Assembly (NCBI RefSeq): GCF_011927785.1
Contig: NZ_JAATJK010000001.1
Location: 2,852,001 to 2,916,000, forward strand
Direction: 5' to 3'
DNA from: Micromonospora profundi
GTDB taxonomy: Bacteria > Actinomycetota > Actinomycetes > Mycobacteriales > Micromonosporaceae
Length of the DNA: 64,000 bases
Numbering within the stretch: the first letter of the stretch is position 1; the number at the start of each line of letters is the position of its first letter. Made by a program: the position numbers and the translations under genes. Below, piece after piece: positions 1 through 7,680 of the stretch. The notes beneath the pieces were generated by a model. It worked only from the letters and a program-made list of their open reading frames with translations, was not told where the DNA came from and searched no databases.

Positions 1-431
1 ACACCGAGCGGGTTGTCCAGCAGGCCGACGCTACGCAACAGCACGAACAGCGGCAGGATGGCCACCGCGAACGGGAACATGAGGCCGATCGCGAACAACG
101 TCACCAGGAACTCGCGGCCCCGGAAGGCGTAGCGCGCGAAGACGAACGCGGCCATCGCCGCCGAGCCGACGACGATCAGGGTGCTGCTCACGGCGATGAG
201 CAGACTGTTGCCGAGCTGCCGCCAGAACACCCCGTTGCCCAGGATTTCCAGGTAGTTCGGCACCCACGGGTCGGGCCAGCCCAGCGGGTTGCTGGACAAC
301 TGGCCGTTGTCCTTGAAACCGCCGAGCACGCCGAAATACACCGGCACGACGATGAGCACGCCGACGGCGATGCAGACGAGGTGCAGCACGACGCTGCGGG
401 TCCGCTGGGCGCGGCTCGCCATGGCGGTCAT
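1..431 (-). CDS. Carbohydrate ABC transporter permease, MalG type (partial, 3' end outside window)
   Basis: Inner-membrane permease subunit of a sugar importer of the MalFG family. The visible N-terminal 143 residues contain a first membrane helix (about residues 14-30), an extracytoplasmic stretch with LGGFKDNGQL, and two further hydrophobic segments. The C-terminal half with the EAA loop lies beyond the left edge. The start ATG at 431 overlaps the stop of the upstream permease (ATGA) behind a GGAGG site, so the two are translationally coupled. With the genes at 428-1426 and 1479-2774 it forms a binding protein-permease-permease operon. No ATPase is encoded here, so a shared MsiK-like ATPase is probably used (inference). 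An in-frame ATG at 422 is an alternative start. Confidence 0.88.
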   Translation of the reverse strand, partial: MTAMASRAQRTRSVVLHLVCIAVGVLIVVPVYFGVLGGFKDNGQLSSNPLGWPDPWVPNYLEILGNGVFWRQLGNSLLIAVSSTLIVVGSAAMAAFVFARYAFRGREFLVTLFAIGLMFPFAVAILPLFVLLRSVGLLDNPLG

Positions 432-1426
432 CGCTGGCCTCCCTGGGTGGTGATCGCGCCCGCCGTGTCACGACGCAGGACGATGCGTTGGTAGAACAGG
501 GCGAAGACGAGGCTCAGCAGGAACATCGTGATGCTGATGGCACTCGCGTAGCCGACCTCGAAGCGCCGGAAGCCGAACTGGTACATCGTGACGGCCAGCG
601 TCTCCGAGGAGTGGATCGGCCCGCCGCCGGTGAGCACCCACACCATGTCGAACAGTTGGATGGTGCCGATGACCGACAGGAAGATGCTGATGCGGATCGT
701 CGGGCCGAGCAGGGGCAGGGTGACATGCCGGAACGCCTGCCAGGCGCTGGCGCCGTCGGTCACCGCCGCCTCGTGCAGCTCCTTCGGGATGCCCTGCCGG
801 GCTGCCAGGAAGAGCATCATGTAGAGGCCGAAGTACTTCCAGGACACCACCATGAAGACGGCGTACAGCACGGTGTCCGGGTCGGCGAAGATGGTGCCCG
901 CGTCGGCCCCCAGCCACCGGGCGACGCCCTCCCCGAGCCCTCGGTTGGGTGAGAACACCAGGGTGAACAGGACGGCTGTGGTGACCTCGGAGAGGACGTA
1001 CGGTGCGAAGAGGATCAGCCGGTAGACGGCCCGCCCCCGAAGTGGCTGGTTGAGCAGCATGGCCAGGGCCAGCGCAACAGGAAGCTGCACGCCCAGGGAC
1101 AGCACCACCAGCACCAGGCCACGCCACAGGTCGCCGCGGAACGTCGGGTCGCCGAAGGCGCGGGTGTAGTTGTCCAACCCGATGAAGTTCTCCGGCAGGC
1201 CAAAGCCGTTCCACTTGAAGAAACTGGCGTAGCCGGCCACCACGATGGGGGCGAGGACCAGCAGTACGAACAGCGCCAGGGCCGGCGCCAGGAAAACAGC
1301 GAGGACGGTGCCCCGGCCGGGCCGGGGCTGGCGGTCGCGCTTTCGCGCGGTGCCCGGCCCCGACGCCGGCGGGTCGGTCGCCGTGTCGCCGCGCCTGTCG
1401 TCCGACACGGTCGATGGCCTGGTCAT
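428..1426 (-). CDS. Carbohydrate ABC transporter permease, MalF type
   Basis: Sugar-importer permease of 332 residues. A basic, proline-rich cytoplasmic leader (about 40 residues) precedes the first hydrophobic helix, and about six helices follow. The EAA-type loop that docks the ATPase is visible as the segment around KELHEAAVTDGASAWQAF, followed by the conserved VTLPLL. Segments such as SFFKWNGFG and the GGGP loop near residue 268 are typical of this family. It follows the binding-protein gene by about 50 bases and overlaps the next permease by four bases. The substrate is probably a plant-derived oligosaccharide, since the divergent neighbour is a GH43 beta-xylosidase, but this is inference from context only. 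Confidence 0.92.
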   Translation of the reverse strand: MTRPSTVSDDRRGDTATDPPASGPGTARKRDRQPRPGRGTVLAVFLAPALALFVLLVLAPIVVAGYASFFKWNGFGLPENFIGLDNYTRAFGDPTFRGDLWRGLVLVVLSLGVQLPVALALAMLLNQPLRGRAVYRLILFAPYVLSEVTTAVLFTLVFSPNRGLGEGVARWLGADAGTIFADPDTVLYAVFMVVSWKYFGLYMMLFLAARQGIPKELHEAAVTDGASAWQAFRHVTLPLLGPTIRISIFLSVIGTIQLFDMVWVLTGGGPIHSSETLAVTMYQFGFRRFEVGYASAISITMFLLSLVFALFYQRIVLRRDTAGAITTQGGQR

Positions 1427-1478
1427 GCCTGCTCCACTCGGGTTCTACGGCCAGCTACGGATGGATGGGTGGTCACGA

Positions 1479-2774
1479 TCAGACGGTCTTTGCCACCTGC
1501 GTGATGTCCTTGACGATCGCCGCCGGCGACTTCTTGCCGGCGATGATCTCCGCGACGCTGTCGTTGATCTGCTGTCCGAGTGCGGGCGCGTACGCCTGGT
1601 CGAGGTAGAGCTGGAAGCCGGTGTTCTTGGACAGGGCCTCCGCGACGACCTTGTTGTTGGCGTCGCTGACGGCCGAGGTGGCGTCCTTGACCGTGGGCAG
1701 CACGGCTCCGGTCTGGGCGGACCGCTTCTGGTTCTCGACGCTGAGCAGGAACTTCAGGAAGTCGATGGTGGCCGCCGGAGCGTCCTTGCCGACCGCGAAG
1801 CCGTTGCCGCCGCCGAAGACCTCGGTCGCGGCGCCCTTGCCGCCGTCCACGGCGGGGAACGGGAAGAAGCCGAGCTTGTCGCCGAGACCCTTCTTGCTGG
1901 TGGAGCTGGACCCCTGCACCGCCGGCGCCCACTGCCCCATCAGCTCCATGCCGGCATTGCCGTTGCCCATGGTGGCGGCCTGGCCGTCGGGCGAGCCGTA
2001 CTCGGCGCCCAGGAAGCCCTTCTGGAACGGCTGCAGGTCGACGAGTTCCTTGAGCCGCTCACCGGCGGCGACCAGGTCGGGGGTGTCGAAGTTCTTGCTG
2101 TCCACGGCCTTCTGCAGCGCGTCGACACCACCGATGCGCATGGCCAGGTACGACCAGTAGAAGTGGGCCGGCCACTTGTCCTTGCCGGCGAGCGCGACCG
2201 GGGTGATGCCTGCGGCCTTGAGCTTGCGGACCGCGTCGAGCACGCCGTTCCAGGTGGTGGGGGTCTCGGTGATGCCGGCGCGGGTGAAGAGTTCCTTGTT
2301 GTACCAGAACCCGACCATGCCGATGTCGAACGGGATGCCGTAGATCTTGCCGTCGATCGTGTACGGCTGCATGGCGGCGGGCAGGATGCCGCTGACCAGG
2401 TCCTTCACGTCGTCGGTGAGGTCCTTGACCAGGCCCGCGTCCACCTGCTGCTTGAGCACGCCGCCACCCCAGGACTGGAACAGGTCCGGCGGGTCGCCGG
2501 CCTGGGTGGCGGTGGTGAGCTTGGCCTTGAACGCCTCGTTCTCCAGGGGCTGGATGGTGAACGTGACGTTGCTGTGCGCGGCCTTGTACTCCTCGGACAG
2601 CGCGGCCCACACGGGCAGCATCGGTTCGGTGTTCTGGATGTGCCACCAGTTGATGGTCTGCGGGGCGTTCGGGTCGCTCGACGCTTCGTCGCCGCTGCAC
2701 GCGCTGAGCAGGTAGGCACCGGCGCCGGCACCGGCGAGGCCGAGCAGCGTTCGGCGGGTGAGGTGGGTGGTCAT
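1479..2774 (-). CDS. Extracellular sugar-binding lipoprotein of an ABC importer
   Basis: Solute-binding protein of family 1 (431 residues), exported and lipid-anchored. The N-terminus has a twin-arginine stretch (TRRTLLGLAG) followed by the lipobox LLSAC with the modified Cys near residue 26. The mature part begins with an Asp/Ser-rich linker and then INWWHIQNTEP, typical of family 1 binding proteins. Later motifs include GKIYGIPFDIGMVGFWYN and GNGNAGMELMGQW. It is the first gene of the minus-strand importer operon and starts behind AAGGGA with 6-base spacing. The 250 bases between it and the divergent beta-xylosidase gene hold a shared control region, suggesting that uptake and hydrolysis of xylo-oligosaccharides are co-regulated. 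Confidence 0.93.
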   Translation of the reverse strand: MTTHLTRRTLLGLAGAGAGAYLLSACSGDEASSDPNAPQTINWWHIQNTEPMLPVWAALSEEYKAAHSNVTFTIQPLENEAFKAKLTTATQAGDPPDLFQSWGGGVLKQQVDAGLVKDLTDDVKDLVSGILPAAMQPYTIDGKIYGIPFDIGMVGFWYNKELFTRAGITETPTTWNGVLDAVRKLKAAGITPVALAGKDKWPAHFYWSYLAMRIGGVDALQKAVDSKNFDTPDLVAAGERLKELVDLQPFQKGFLGAEYGSPDGQAATMGNGNAGMELMGQWAPAVQGSSSTSKKGLGDKLGFFPFPAVDGGKGAATEVFGGGNGFAVGKDAPAATIDFLKFLLSVENQKRSAQTGAVLPTVKDATSAVSDANNKVVAEALSKNTGFQLYLDQAYAPALGQQINDSVAEIIAGKKSPAAIVKDITQVAKTV

Positions 2775-2844
2775 GATCCATCCCTTCGGGACTCACTGAG
2801 GGTGCGGAAACGCCGGCCAGGCCGGCACGGTTCAGGCCTGGATC

Positions 2845-2999
2845 TCCGGAACTTTCAATGCTTCTTCGGTGTTACCGATCGATGGCCGGCACGCTACGAG
2901 CTGTTTCGGCGGCGGTCAAGACCCCTGTCCAGCCGGGAAAAGACCGACTAACGTAGTGAAGACTTCCTATGGCTTGGTACCGCATAATTTCCGGAAGTT
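2845..2999. promoter_or_regulatory. Divergent control region with two copies of a TCCGGAA motif
   Basis: Between the sugar-importer operon and the beta-xylosidase gene lie TCCGGAACTT (2845-2854) and TTCCGGAAGTT (2989-2999). The second directly follows a -10-like CATAAT (2983-2988), so a repressor bound there would cover the transcription start of the hydrolase gene. The same TTCCGGAAGTT string recurs at 23038-23048, just upstream of the CE4 deacetylase/esterase promoter. I read this as a candidate operator of a xylan-utilisation regulator. The regulator is not identifiable here. Confidence 0.5.
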
Positions 3000-3024
3000 C
3001 ATAAACCCGCACAGAGGAGCCCTC

Positions 3025-4650
3025 GTGTCGATCGACACCGCTGACGTGGCGACCGCTGCCTGGTCGATCCGCAACCCCGTCCTCGCCGGGTTCCACCCGG
3101 ATCCGTCGATCCTGCGCGTCGGCGACGACTTCTACCTGGCCACCTCGACCTTCGAGTGGTATCCGGGAGTCCGCGTGCACCACTCGCGCGACCTCGTCAA
3201 CTGGCGCACCCTGGGCGGGATCATCACCGACCGCCGCCTGCTCGACCTGCGTGGCTGCGGCGACTCCAACGGTGTGTGGGCGCCCGACCTGACGTACCAC
3301 GACGGCGAGTTTCACCTCGTTTACAGCGACGTGGCCAGCTTCGCCAGCGGCTACTGGGACCCCCAGAACTTCCTGGTGACCGCGCCCGACATCGCCGGAC
3401 CCTGGTCGGATCCGGTGAAACTGCACGGCCGTGGGTTCGACGCCGCGCTGTTCCACGACGACGACGGCACCACGTGGCTGCTGAGCATGAGCGCCGACTG
3501 GCGACCCGGCCGGGACCGCTTCGGCGGCATCGAGATCCAGCAGTACGACCGGGCCACGCGCCGTCTCGTCGGGCGGCCCCGGATGCTGTTCATGGGCACG
3601 TCGGTGGGGGTCACCGAGGGCCCGCACCTCTACCGCCACGACGGCTGGTACTGGCTGATCACCGCCGAGGGCGGCACCAGCTGGGAGCACCAGGTCACCG
3701 TCGCGCGGTCGCGGGAGCTGTTCGGGCCGTACGAGGTGGACCCGGACGGGCCGATGCTCACCTCCGTCGGCCGCCCCGATCTGCCGTTGCAGAAGGCGGG
3801 TCACGGCAGCCTGGTCCGCACCCCGGACGGCGGTTGGTATCTGGCGCACCTGGTGGGTCGTCCCTACTCGCCGCTGGGCAACTGCGTGTTGGGCCGCGAG
3901 ACCGCCATCCAGCGGGTCGAGTGGCCGGAGGGTGGCTGGCCCCGGGTGGCCGGAGGTGTTCCGGCGGAGCAGGTCGTCGCCCCCGACCTGCCCCCGCACC
4001 CGTGGCCGGCGGAGCCCGCCACCGACCACTTCGACGAGCCCGAGCTGGGTCATTGCTGGTCGACGCTGCGGCGTCCGGCCACCGCGGACTGGGTCGACCT
4101 GCGCTCGCGCCCGTCGCACCTGCGGGTTCACGGGGGGCAGTCGCCGGTGGGGCGTCAGACCCCGAGCCTTGTGGCACGGCGCGTCGGCGCCACGCACTGC
4201 TCGCTGGAGACGACTGTCGAGTTCGACCCGATCGACCACCGTCAGCTCGCCGGGATCACCGCCTACTACAACACCCTGAACTGGCACCACCTCTACCTGA
4301 CCCGCGCCGACGACGGGCGCGCGGTGCTGGAGTTGCTCAGCTCCGACAACGGCCGGCGCACCGCGTACCCGGAGTTGACCGTCGACGTCGACGGCGTCAC
4401 CCGGGTCGGCCTACGCGCGGTGTTCGACGGGCCGGTGGTGCGCTTCGACTACGACCTCGGCGCCGGCTGGCAGCGGCTCCCCGTCGACCTGGACGCGACC
4501 ATCCTGTCCGACGAGCACGCGGCGCTGATCATCGACGGTGAGCCGGCGGCGTGGGGCTTCACCGGGGCGTTCCTCGGCCTCTGGGTGCAGGATCTCGGCG
4601 GCGACGGCGTGTATGCCGACTTCGACCTGGCCACCTATCAGGAGCACTGA
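3025..4650 (+). CDS. GH43 family beta-xylosidase (cytoplasmic)
   Basis: Glycoside hydrolase of 541 residues that should release xylose (or arabinose) from xylo-oligosaccharides. The five-bladed GH43 fold is indicated by the catalytic base Asp26 (in FHPDPSI), the pKa-modulating Asp139 (in RGFDAALF) and the acid Glu198 (in GVTEGPHLY). The C-terminal ~200 residues match the concanavalin-like domain of GH43 beta-xylosidases, and length and order fit the classic XynB type. No signal peptide is seen, so it acts on imported oligosaccharides, consistent with the divergent ABC importer. I chose the GTG at 3025 because AGAGGAG sits five bases upstream; the frame is open further upstream but that translation has no family similarity. 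Confidence 0.93.
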   Translation: MSIDTADVATAAWSIRNPVLAGFHPDPSILRVGDDFYLATSTFEWYPGVRVHHSRDLVNWRTLGGIITDRRLLDLRGCGDSNGVWAPDLTYHDGEFHLVYSDVASFASGYWDPQNFLVTAPDIAGPWSDPVKLHGRGFDAALFHDDDGTTWLLSMSADWRPGRDRFGGIEIQQYDRATRRLVGRPRMLFMGTSVGVTEGPHLYRHDGWYWLITAEGGTSWEHQVTVARSRELFGPYEVDPDGPMLTSVGRPDLPLQKAGHGSLVRTPDGGWYLAHLVGRPYSPLGNCVLGRETAIQRVEWPEGGWPRVAGGVPAEQVVAPDLPPHPWPAEPATDHFDEPELGHCWSTLRRPATADWVDLRSRPSHLRVHGGQSPVGRQTPSLVARRVGATHCSLETTVEFDPIDHRQLAGITAYYNTLNWHHLYLTRADDGRAVLELLSSDNGRRTAYPELTVDVDGVTRVGLRAVFDGPVVRFDYDLGAGWQRLPVDLDATILSDEHAALIIDGEPAAWGFTGAFLGLWVQDLGGDGVYADFDLATYQEH

Positions 4651-4658
4651 CGACGGGG

Positions 4659-4698
4659 GGTGCCGACCGGGGAAGCGATCCTTCTCCCGGTCGGCGCC
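4659..4698 (+). terminator. Terminator hairpin after the beta-xylosidase gene
   Basis: Inverted repeat with perfect 10-base arms, GCCGACCGGG (4662-4671) and CCCGGTCGGC (4686-4695), extended by three more pairs including one G-U, around a 14-base loop. It begins 9 bases after the stop codon. There is no U-tract, as usual for actinomycetes. Confidence 0.55.
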
Positions 4699-4744
4699 GC
4701 AACGTGGCCGGCGGATTGAACGTTTGACGTCGCATCGACGTACT

Positions 4745-4766
4745 GGTAACTGTTAATACAGTTTCC
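4745..4766. promoter_or_regulatory. Inverted repeat upstream of the chitosanase gene (candidate operator)
   Basis: Arms AACTGT (4748-4753) and ACAGTT (4758-4763) flank TAAT, with near-symmetry extending to GGT/TCC on either side. It lies about 80 bases before the chitosanase start in an AT-richer island. Chitosanase genes in Streptomyces are repressed by a ROK-family regulator at a palindrome near the promoter; whether this is the equivalent site is inference. Confidence 0.4.
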
Positions 4767-4843
4767 TTATTCTTGCGACGTCCACCGGGCCGACACGCCA
4801 CCGGCCGGCCCGCGGTGCGCCGCTGCATCCCCCAAGGAGCACC

Positions 4844-6046
4844 ATGGTGCGCACGAGGACAACCGCCTACGCCGTGGGCGCGCTGCTGATCGGCGTCGCG
4901 GCGGTCGGCTACGGCCTGCCGTCAGCCAGCGCCGCGACCGCCGGCCCGATCACCGGCCTCGGCGGCAAGTGCGTCGACGTCGCCGCCGCCAACACGGCCA
5001 ACGGCACGCCGATCCAGCTCTACGACTGCAACGGCACAGCAGCCCAGACGTGGACGGTCGGCAACACCGACAACTCCATCCGCGCGCTCGGCAAGTGCCT
5101 GGACGTCACCGCCGCGTCGAGCGCCGACGGCGCGAAGGTGCAGCTGTACGACTGCAACAACACCGGTGCCCAGAGGTGGACGGCAAGCAACGGCGCGCTC
5201 GTCAACACCGGCTCCGGCAAGTGCCTCGACGTCACCGACCGCAACACGGCAAACGGCACTCGGTTGCAGATCTGGACCTGCTCGGGCACCACGAACCAAC
5301 GCTGGACGCTCCCCGGTGGCGGCACCCCCACCCCCACCACGCCGACGGGCGTCAACCTCGACGACCCGGCGAAGAAGGACGTCGCCATGCAACTCGTCTC
5401 GGCGGCGGAAAACTCCTCCCTCGACTGGCGCGCGCAGTTCTCCTACATCGAGGACATCGGCGACGGGCGGGGCTACACGGCCGGCATCATCGGGTTCTGC
5501 TCCGGTACCGGCGACATGCTCGAACTGGTCGAGGCGTACACCCGCGCCAAGCCGGGCAACGTGCTTGCCGCTTACCTGCCGGCTCTGCGTGCCGTCAACG
5601 GCACGGACTCGCACGCGGGCCTCGACCCGAACTTCCCCCGCGACTGGCGGACCGCGGCCACCGACTCGGCGTTCCGGGCCGCGCAGGAGGCCGAGCGGGA
5701 CCGGGTGTACTTCAACCCGTCGGTACGCGACGGCAAGAACGACCAGGTCCGGGCGCTCGGCCAGTTCGCCTACTACGACGCGGCGGTGATGCACGGGTAC
5801 GAGGGCATGCGTCAGATCCGCAGCCGCGCCCTCACCCGCGCGAAGCCACCGGCCCAGGGTGGCGACGAGCGGACCTGGCTCAACGCGTTCCTCGACGAGC
5901 GGGTCATCGAGATGCGCAAGGAGGCCGCCCACTCGGACACGTCGCGCGTCGACACGGCCCAGCGGGTGTTCCTCAACAACGGCAATTTCGACCTGAACAC
6001 CCCGTTGGTGTTCGCTGTCTACGGCGACCAGTTCCGGATCGGCTAG
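4844..6046 (+). CDS. Secreted GH46 chitosanase with N-terminal ricin-type lectin domain
   Basis: A 400-residue secreted enzyme expected to cleave chitosan endolytically. A signal peptide (residues 1-30, ending ASASA) is followed by a ricin-B beta-trefoil module (about 34-156) with three QxW repeats (QTW near 69, QRW near 111 and 153) and conserved Cys pairs. A short PT-rich linker precedes a GH46 domain (about 168-400). The GH46 catalytic pair is present as Glu189 (in SAENSSLDW) and Asp207 (in DIGDGRGYT), with the expected 18-residue spacing. ATG 4844 follows AAGGAG at good spacing. The lectin placed N-terminally of GH46 is less common than a lone catalytic domain and probably binds polysaccharide. 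A strong hairpin terminates transcription. Confidence 0.95.
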   Translation: MVRTRTTAYAVGALLIGVAAVGYGLPSASAATAGPITGLGGKCVDVAAANTANGTPIQLYDCNGTAAQTWTVGNTDNSIRALGKCLDVTAASSADGAKVQLYDCNNTGAQRWTASNGALVNTGSGKCLDVTDRNTANGTRLQIWTCSGTTNQRWTLPGGGTPTPTTPTGVNLDDPAKKDVAMQLVSAAENSSLDWRAQFSYIEDIGDGRGYTAGIIGFCSGTGDMLELVEAYTRAKPGNVLAAYLPALRAVNGTDSHAGLDPNFPRDWRTAATDSAFRAAQEAERDRVYFNPSVRDGKNDQVRALGQFAYYDAAVMHGYEGMRQIRSRALTRAKPPAQGGDERTWLNAFLDERVIEMRKEAAHSDTSRVDTAQRVFLNNGNFDLNTPLVFAVYGDQFRIG

Positions 6047-6070
6047 ACCCCCACCGGCACTCGCACGACG

Positions 6071-6099
6071 CTCAGGGCGCCGCCTCGCGGCGCCCTGAG
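6071..6099 (+). terminator. Terminator hairpin after the chitosanase gene
   Basis: Perfect 13-base stem, CTCAGGGCGCCGC (6071-6083) and its complement (6087-6099), with a 3-base loop, followed by TGTTT. It lies 24 bases after the stop codon. Confidence 0.85.
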
Positions 6100-6125
6100 C
6101 TGTTTGCCGTGACCGGGCACACGTC

Positions 6126-6156
6126 TTGCCTTGACGCTGGCGACAAGGTTTAGCGT
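6126..6156 (+). promoter_or_regulatory. MerR-type promoter with 19-base spacer and internal dyad
   Basis: TTGCCT (6126-6131) and TAGCGT (6151-6156) are separated by exactly 19 bases. The dyad CCTTG-N10-CAAGG (6129-6148) lies across the spacer. An over-long spacer containing the operator is the hallmark of promoters activated by MerR-family proteins, and the next gene encodes one, so autoregulation of the merR-thioredoxin pair is likely. Confidence 0.65.
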
Positions 6157-6186
6157 TGGCCCCACGAGCTGGTCGAGGAGGTCGCG

Positions 6187-6579
6187 ATGCTGATCGGCGA
6201 GCTGGCGGAACGGGCCGGCACGAGCACCCGCACGCTGCGCTACTACGAGGCGCACGGGTTGGTACGGCCGCAGCGCTCGGCAAACGGCTACCGCGTCTAC
6301 GACGAGGCGGAGCTGCGGGTCGTCCGGGAGATCCGGGCGCTGCTGGACGTGGGTTTCGGCCTCGACGACGTCCGCCCGTTCGTGGCCTGCCTGCGGGCGG
6401 GCAACACCTCCGGCGACGTCTGCCCGGACTCGGTGCTTGTGCTGCGACGCAAGCTCGCGGAGGTCGACGACTACCTCGAACGGCTCGGCGACGTACGCCG
6501 GCAGTTGCACGACCAACTCACCCACGCCATCGCCCACCGGGAGGAAACATGCCCCAGGAAACGGCAGTCGGCTCGCTGA
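6187..6579 (+). CDS. MerR family transcriptional regulator next to thioredoxin
   Basis: DNA-binding regulator of 130 residues. The winged helix-turn-helix occupies about residues 1-70 (GELAERAGTSTRTLRYYEAHGLV), followed by a long dimerisation helix (82-118). Cysteines at 68, 79 and 122, two of them in the segment between the HTH and the helix, suggest a thiol- or metal-sensing effector site (inference). The start ATG at 6187 follows GAGGAGG. Its 3' end overlaps the thioredoxin gene by 31 bases, so both are co-translated from the MerR-type promoter at 6126-6156. Paired MerR and thioredoxin genes of this sort are frequent in actinomycetes and suggest a redox-stress response. Confidence 0.92.
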   Translation: MLIGELAERAGTSTRTLRYYEAHGLVRPQRSANGYRVYDEAELRVVREIRALLDVGFGLDDVRPFVACLRAGNTSGDVCPDSVLVLRRKLAEVDDYLERLGDVRRQLHDQLTHAIAHREETCPRKRQSAR

Positions 6580-6896
6580 TCACCGTCACCGACGACACGT
6601 TCGCCGAGCTGGTCCTGGCCAGCGAACGACCAGTGGTGGTCGACTTCTGGGCGGACTGGTGCCCGCCCTGCAAGATGATCGAAAAGAGTCTCGCCGAGCT
6701 GGCGGGAGAGTTCGGCGACCGGATGGTGGTGGCCAAGCTCAACAGCGACGACAATCCCCGGACCACGCGCGCCTACGCCGTCATGTCCCTGCCGACGCTT
6801 CTGGTGTTCCGGCGCGGCGAGGTCGTCGGCTCGATCGTCGGGTCCAGGCCGAAGACCTATCTGCGACAGACCCTGACCACGCACGCCGGCCTCTGA
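6549..6896 (+). CDS. Thioredoxin with WCPPC active site
   Basis: Thiol-disulfide oxidoreductase of 115 residues, cytoplasmic (no signal peptide). It has the thioredoxin fold with the active site in DFWADWCPPCKMIEKS (around residues 34-49) and the cis-proline loop in AVMSLPTLLVF. The usual WCGPC is replaced by WCPPC, which should shift the redox potential and substrate choice relative to the housekeeping TrxA. ATG 6549 lies inside the 3' end of the merR gene behind GGAGG with 5-base spacing, so translation is coupled to the regulator. It is probably a stress-inducible accessory thioredoxin. Confidence 0.94.
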   Translation: MPQETAVGSLITVTDDTFAELVLASERPVVVDFWADWCPPCKMIEKSLAELAGEFGDRMVVAKLNSDDNPRTTRAYAVMSLPTLLVFRRGEVVGSIVGSRPKTYLRQTLTTHAGL

Positions 6897-6899
6897 CGG

Positions 6900-7583
6900 T
6901 CAGCGCCTGCCGAGTTCGGCCTCCAGCCGCTGGATGAGCGTCTTGCGGCCCTTGCCGTCACGTTCGGTGCGCAGGGCCGCCCGGAGCTGGCGCGTGTCAA
7001 GGCCACGAACGAGCTTGGCCGCCTCGGCGACAGGCATCTCCGACATCCGGCCGCCCGTCCGGGCAGCCTTTCGCGGCTGCTTGGCCGGGCCGGCGGAGTC
7101 CCTGCGCGCCCGCTTGGCGGGGCCGGTGACGTCCCTGCGCGCCTGCTTGGCCGGGCTGGTGGCGTCCTTGCGCGCCCGCTTGGCCGGGCTGGTGGCGTCC
7201 TTGCGCGCCCGCTTGGCCGGGCCGGTGTTGGCGACGTACTGCCTGCCGGAGCGGGACGCTTCACGCTTCTTCGTGTCGGTCGCGCGCATCTGACTGTCCG
7301 ACAGCTCGTCCCAGGCACGCTTGGGCAGGTACCGACTTGTCGTACCGCCCCGGCGGGCGCGGGTGTCGCCCTCCTTGGTCTGCCAGTTCTCGTTGCCCCA
7401 GCGCTGGAGGGACTTCTGCCGCTCGTCCTTTTCGCCAAGGAATCCGCCGCCGCGCCGCTTGTACTCCTGCGTGAGCAGCTGCGACTTGCGAGCCGACCAC
7501 TGGCCCTTCCTACCGCCCTTGTCGGATGCCTTGATCTCTTCCTTGATCTGCTCCCGGAGCTCGGGCTTCGTGTACCGCGCCAT
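6900..7583 (-). CDS. Basic repeat protein, DUF5872-like N-terminus with histone-H1-like tail
   Basis: A 227-residue very basic protein. Residues 1-90 (YTKPELREQIKEEIKAS, then GGRKGQWSARKSQLL and QRWGNENWQT) resemble a family of unknown function I recall as DUF5872; that naming is tentative. Residues 120-174 are five 11-residue Lys/Arg/Ala/Pro repeats of the form TSPAKRARKDA, similar to histone H1 tails and to the tails of actinobacterial nucleoid proteins. Residues 183-227 form a small helical domain rich in Arg/Leu. The repeat composition points to DNA binding or nucleoid compaction (inference). It stands alone, convergent with the thioredoxin gene (gap of three bases), and its start has no obvious Shine-Dalgarno sequence. 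Confidence 0.75.
   Translation of the reverse strand: MARYTKPELREQIKEEIKASDKGGRKGQWSARKSQLLTQEYKRRGGGFLGEKDERQKSLQRWGNENWQTKEGDTRARRGGTTSRYLPKRAWDELSDSQMRATDTKKREASRSGRQYVANTGPAKRARKDATSPAKRARKDATSPAKQARRDVTGPAKRARRDSAGPAKQPRKAARTGGRMSEMPVAEAAKLVRGLDTRQLRAALRTERDGKGRKTLIQRLEAELGRR
7062..7226 (-). repeat. Five 33-base tandem repeats coding for 11-residue basic units
   Basis: The coding DNA for residues 120-174 of the basic protein is built from five imperfect 33-base units (TxPAKRARKDx). The middle units are nearly identical, so copy number could vary between strains. Confidence 0.8.
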
Positions 7584-7632
7584 GGCTCGCAGCTACCCGG
7601 GACCGCGCCGGCTATGCCTCCGGCACGCCGTG

Positions 7633-7663
7633 TTGACCTCAACCGGACACGAGGTTCTAGCCT
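7633..7663 (+). promoter_or_regulatory. Second MerR-type promoter, before the ABC exporter
   Basis: TTGACC (7633-7638) and TAGCCT (7658-7663) are 19 bases apart, and the dyad ACCTC-N10-GAGGT (7636-7655) lies between them. The geometry is the same as at 6126-6156 but with different half-sites, so a different MerR-family activator, not obviously encoded next door, is expected to control the exporter. Confidence 0.55.
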
Positions 7664-7680
7664 CCTTGCGGAGGTACGGA

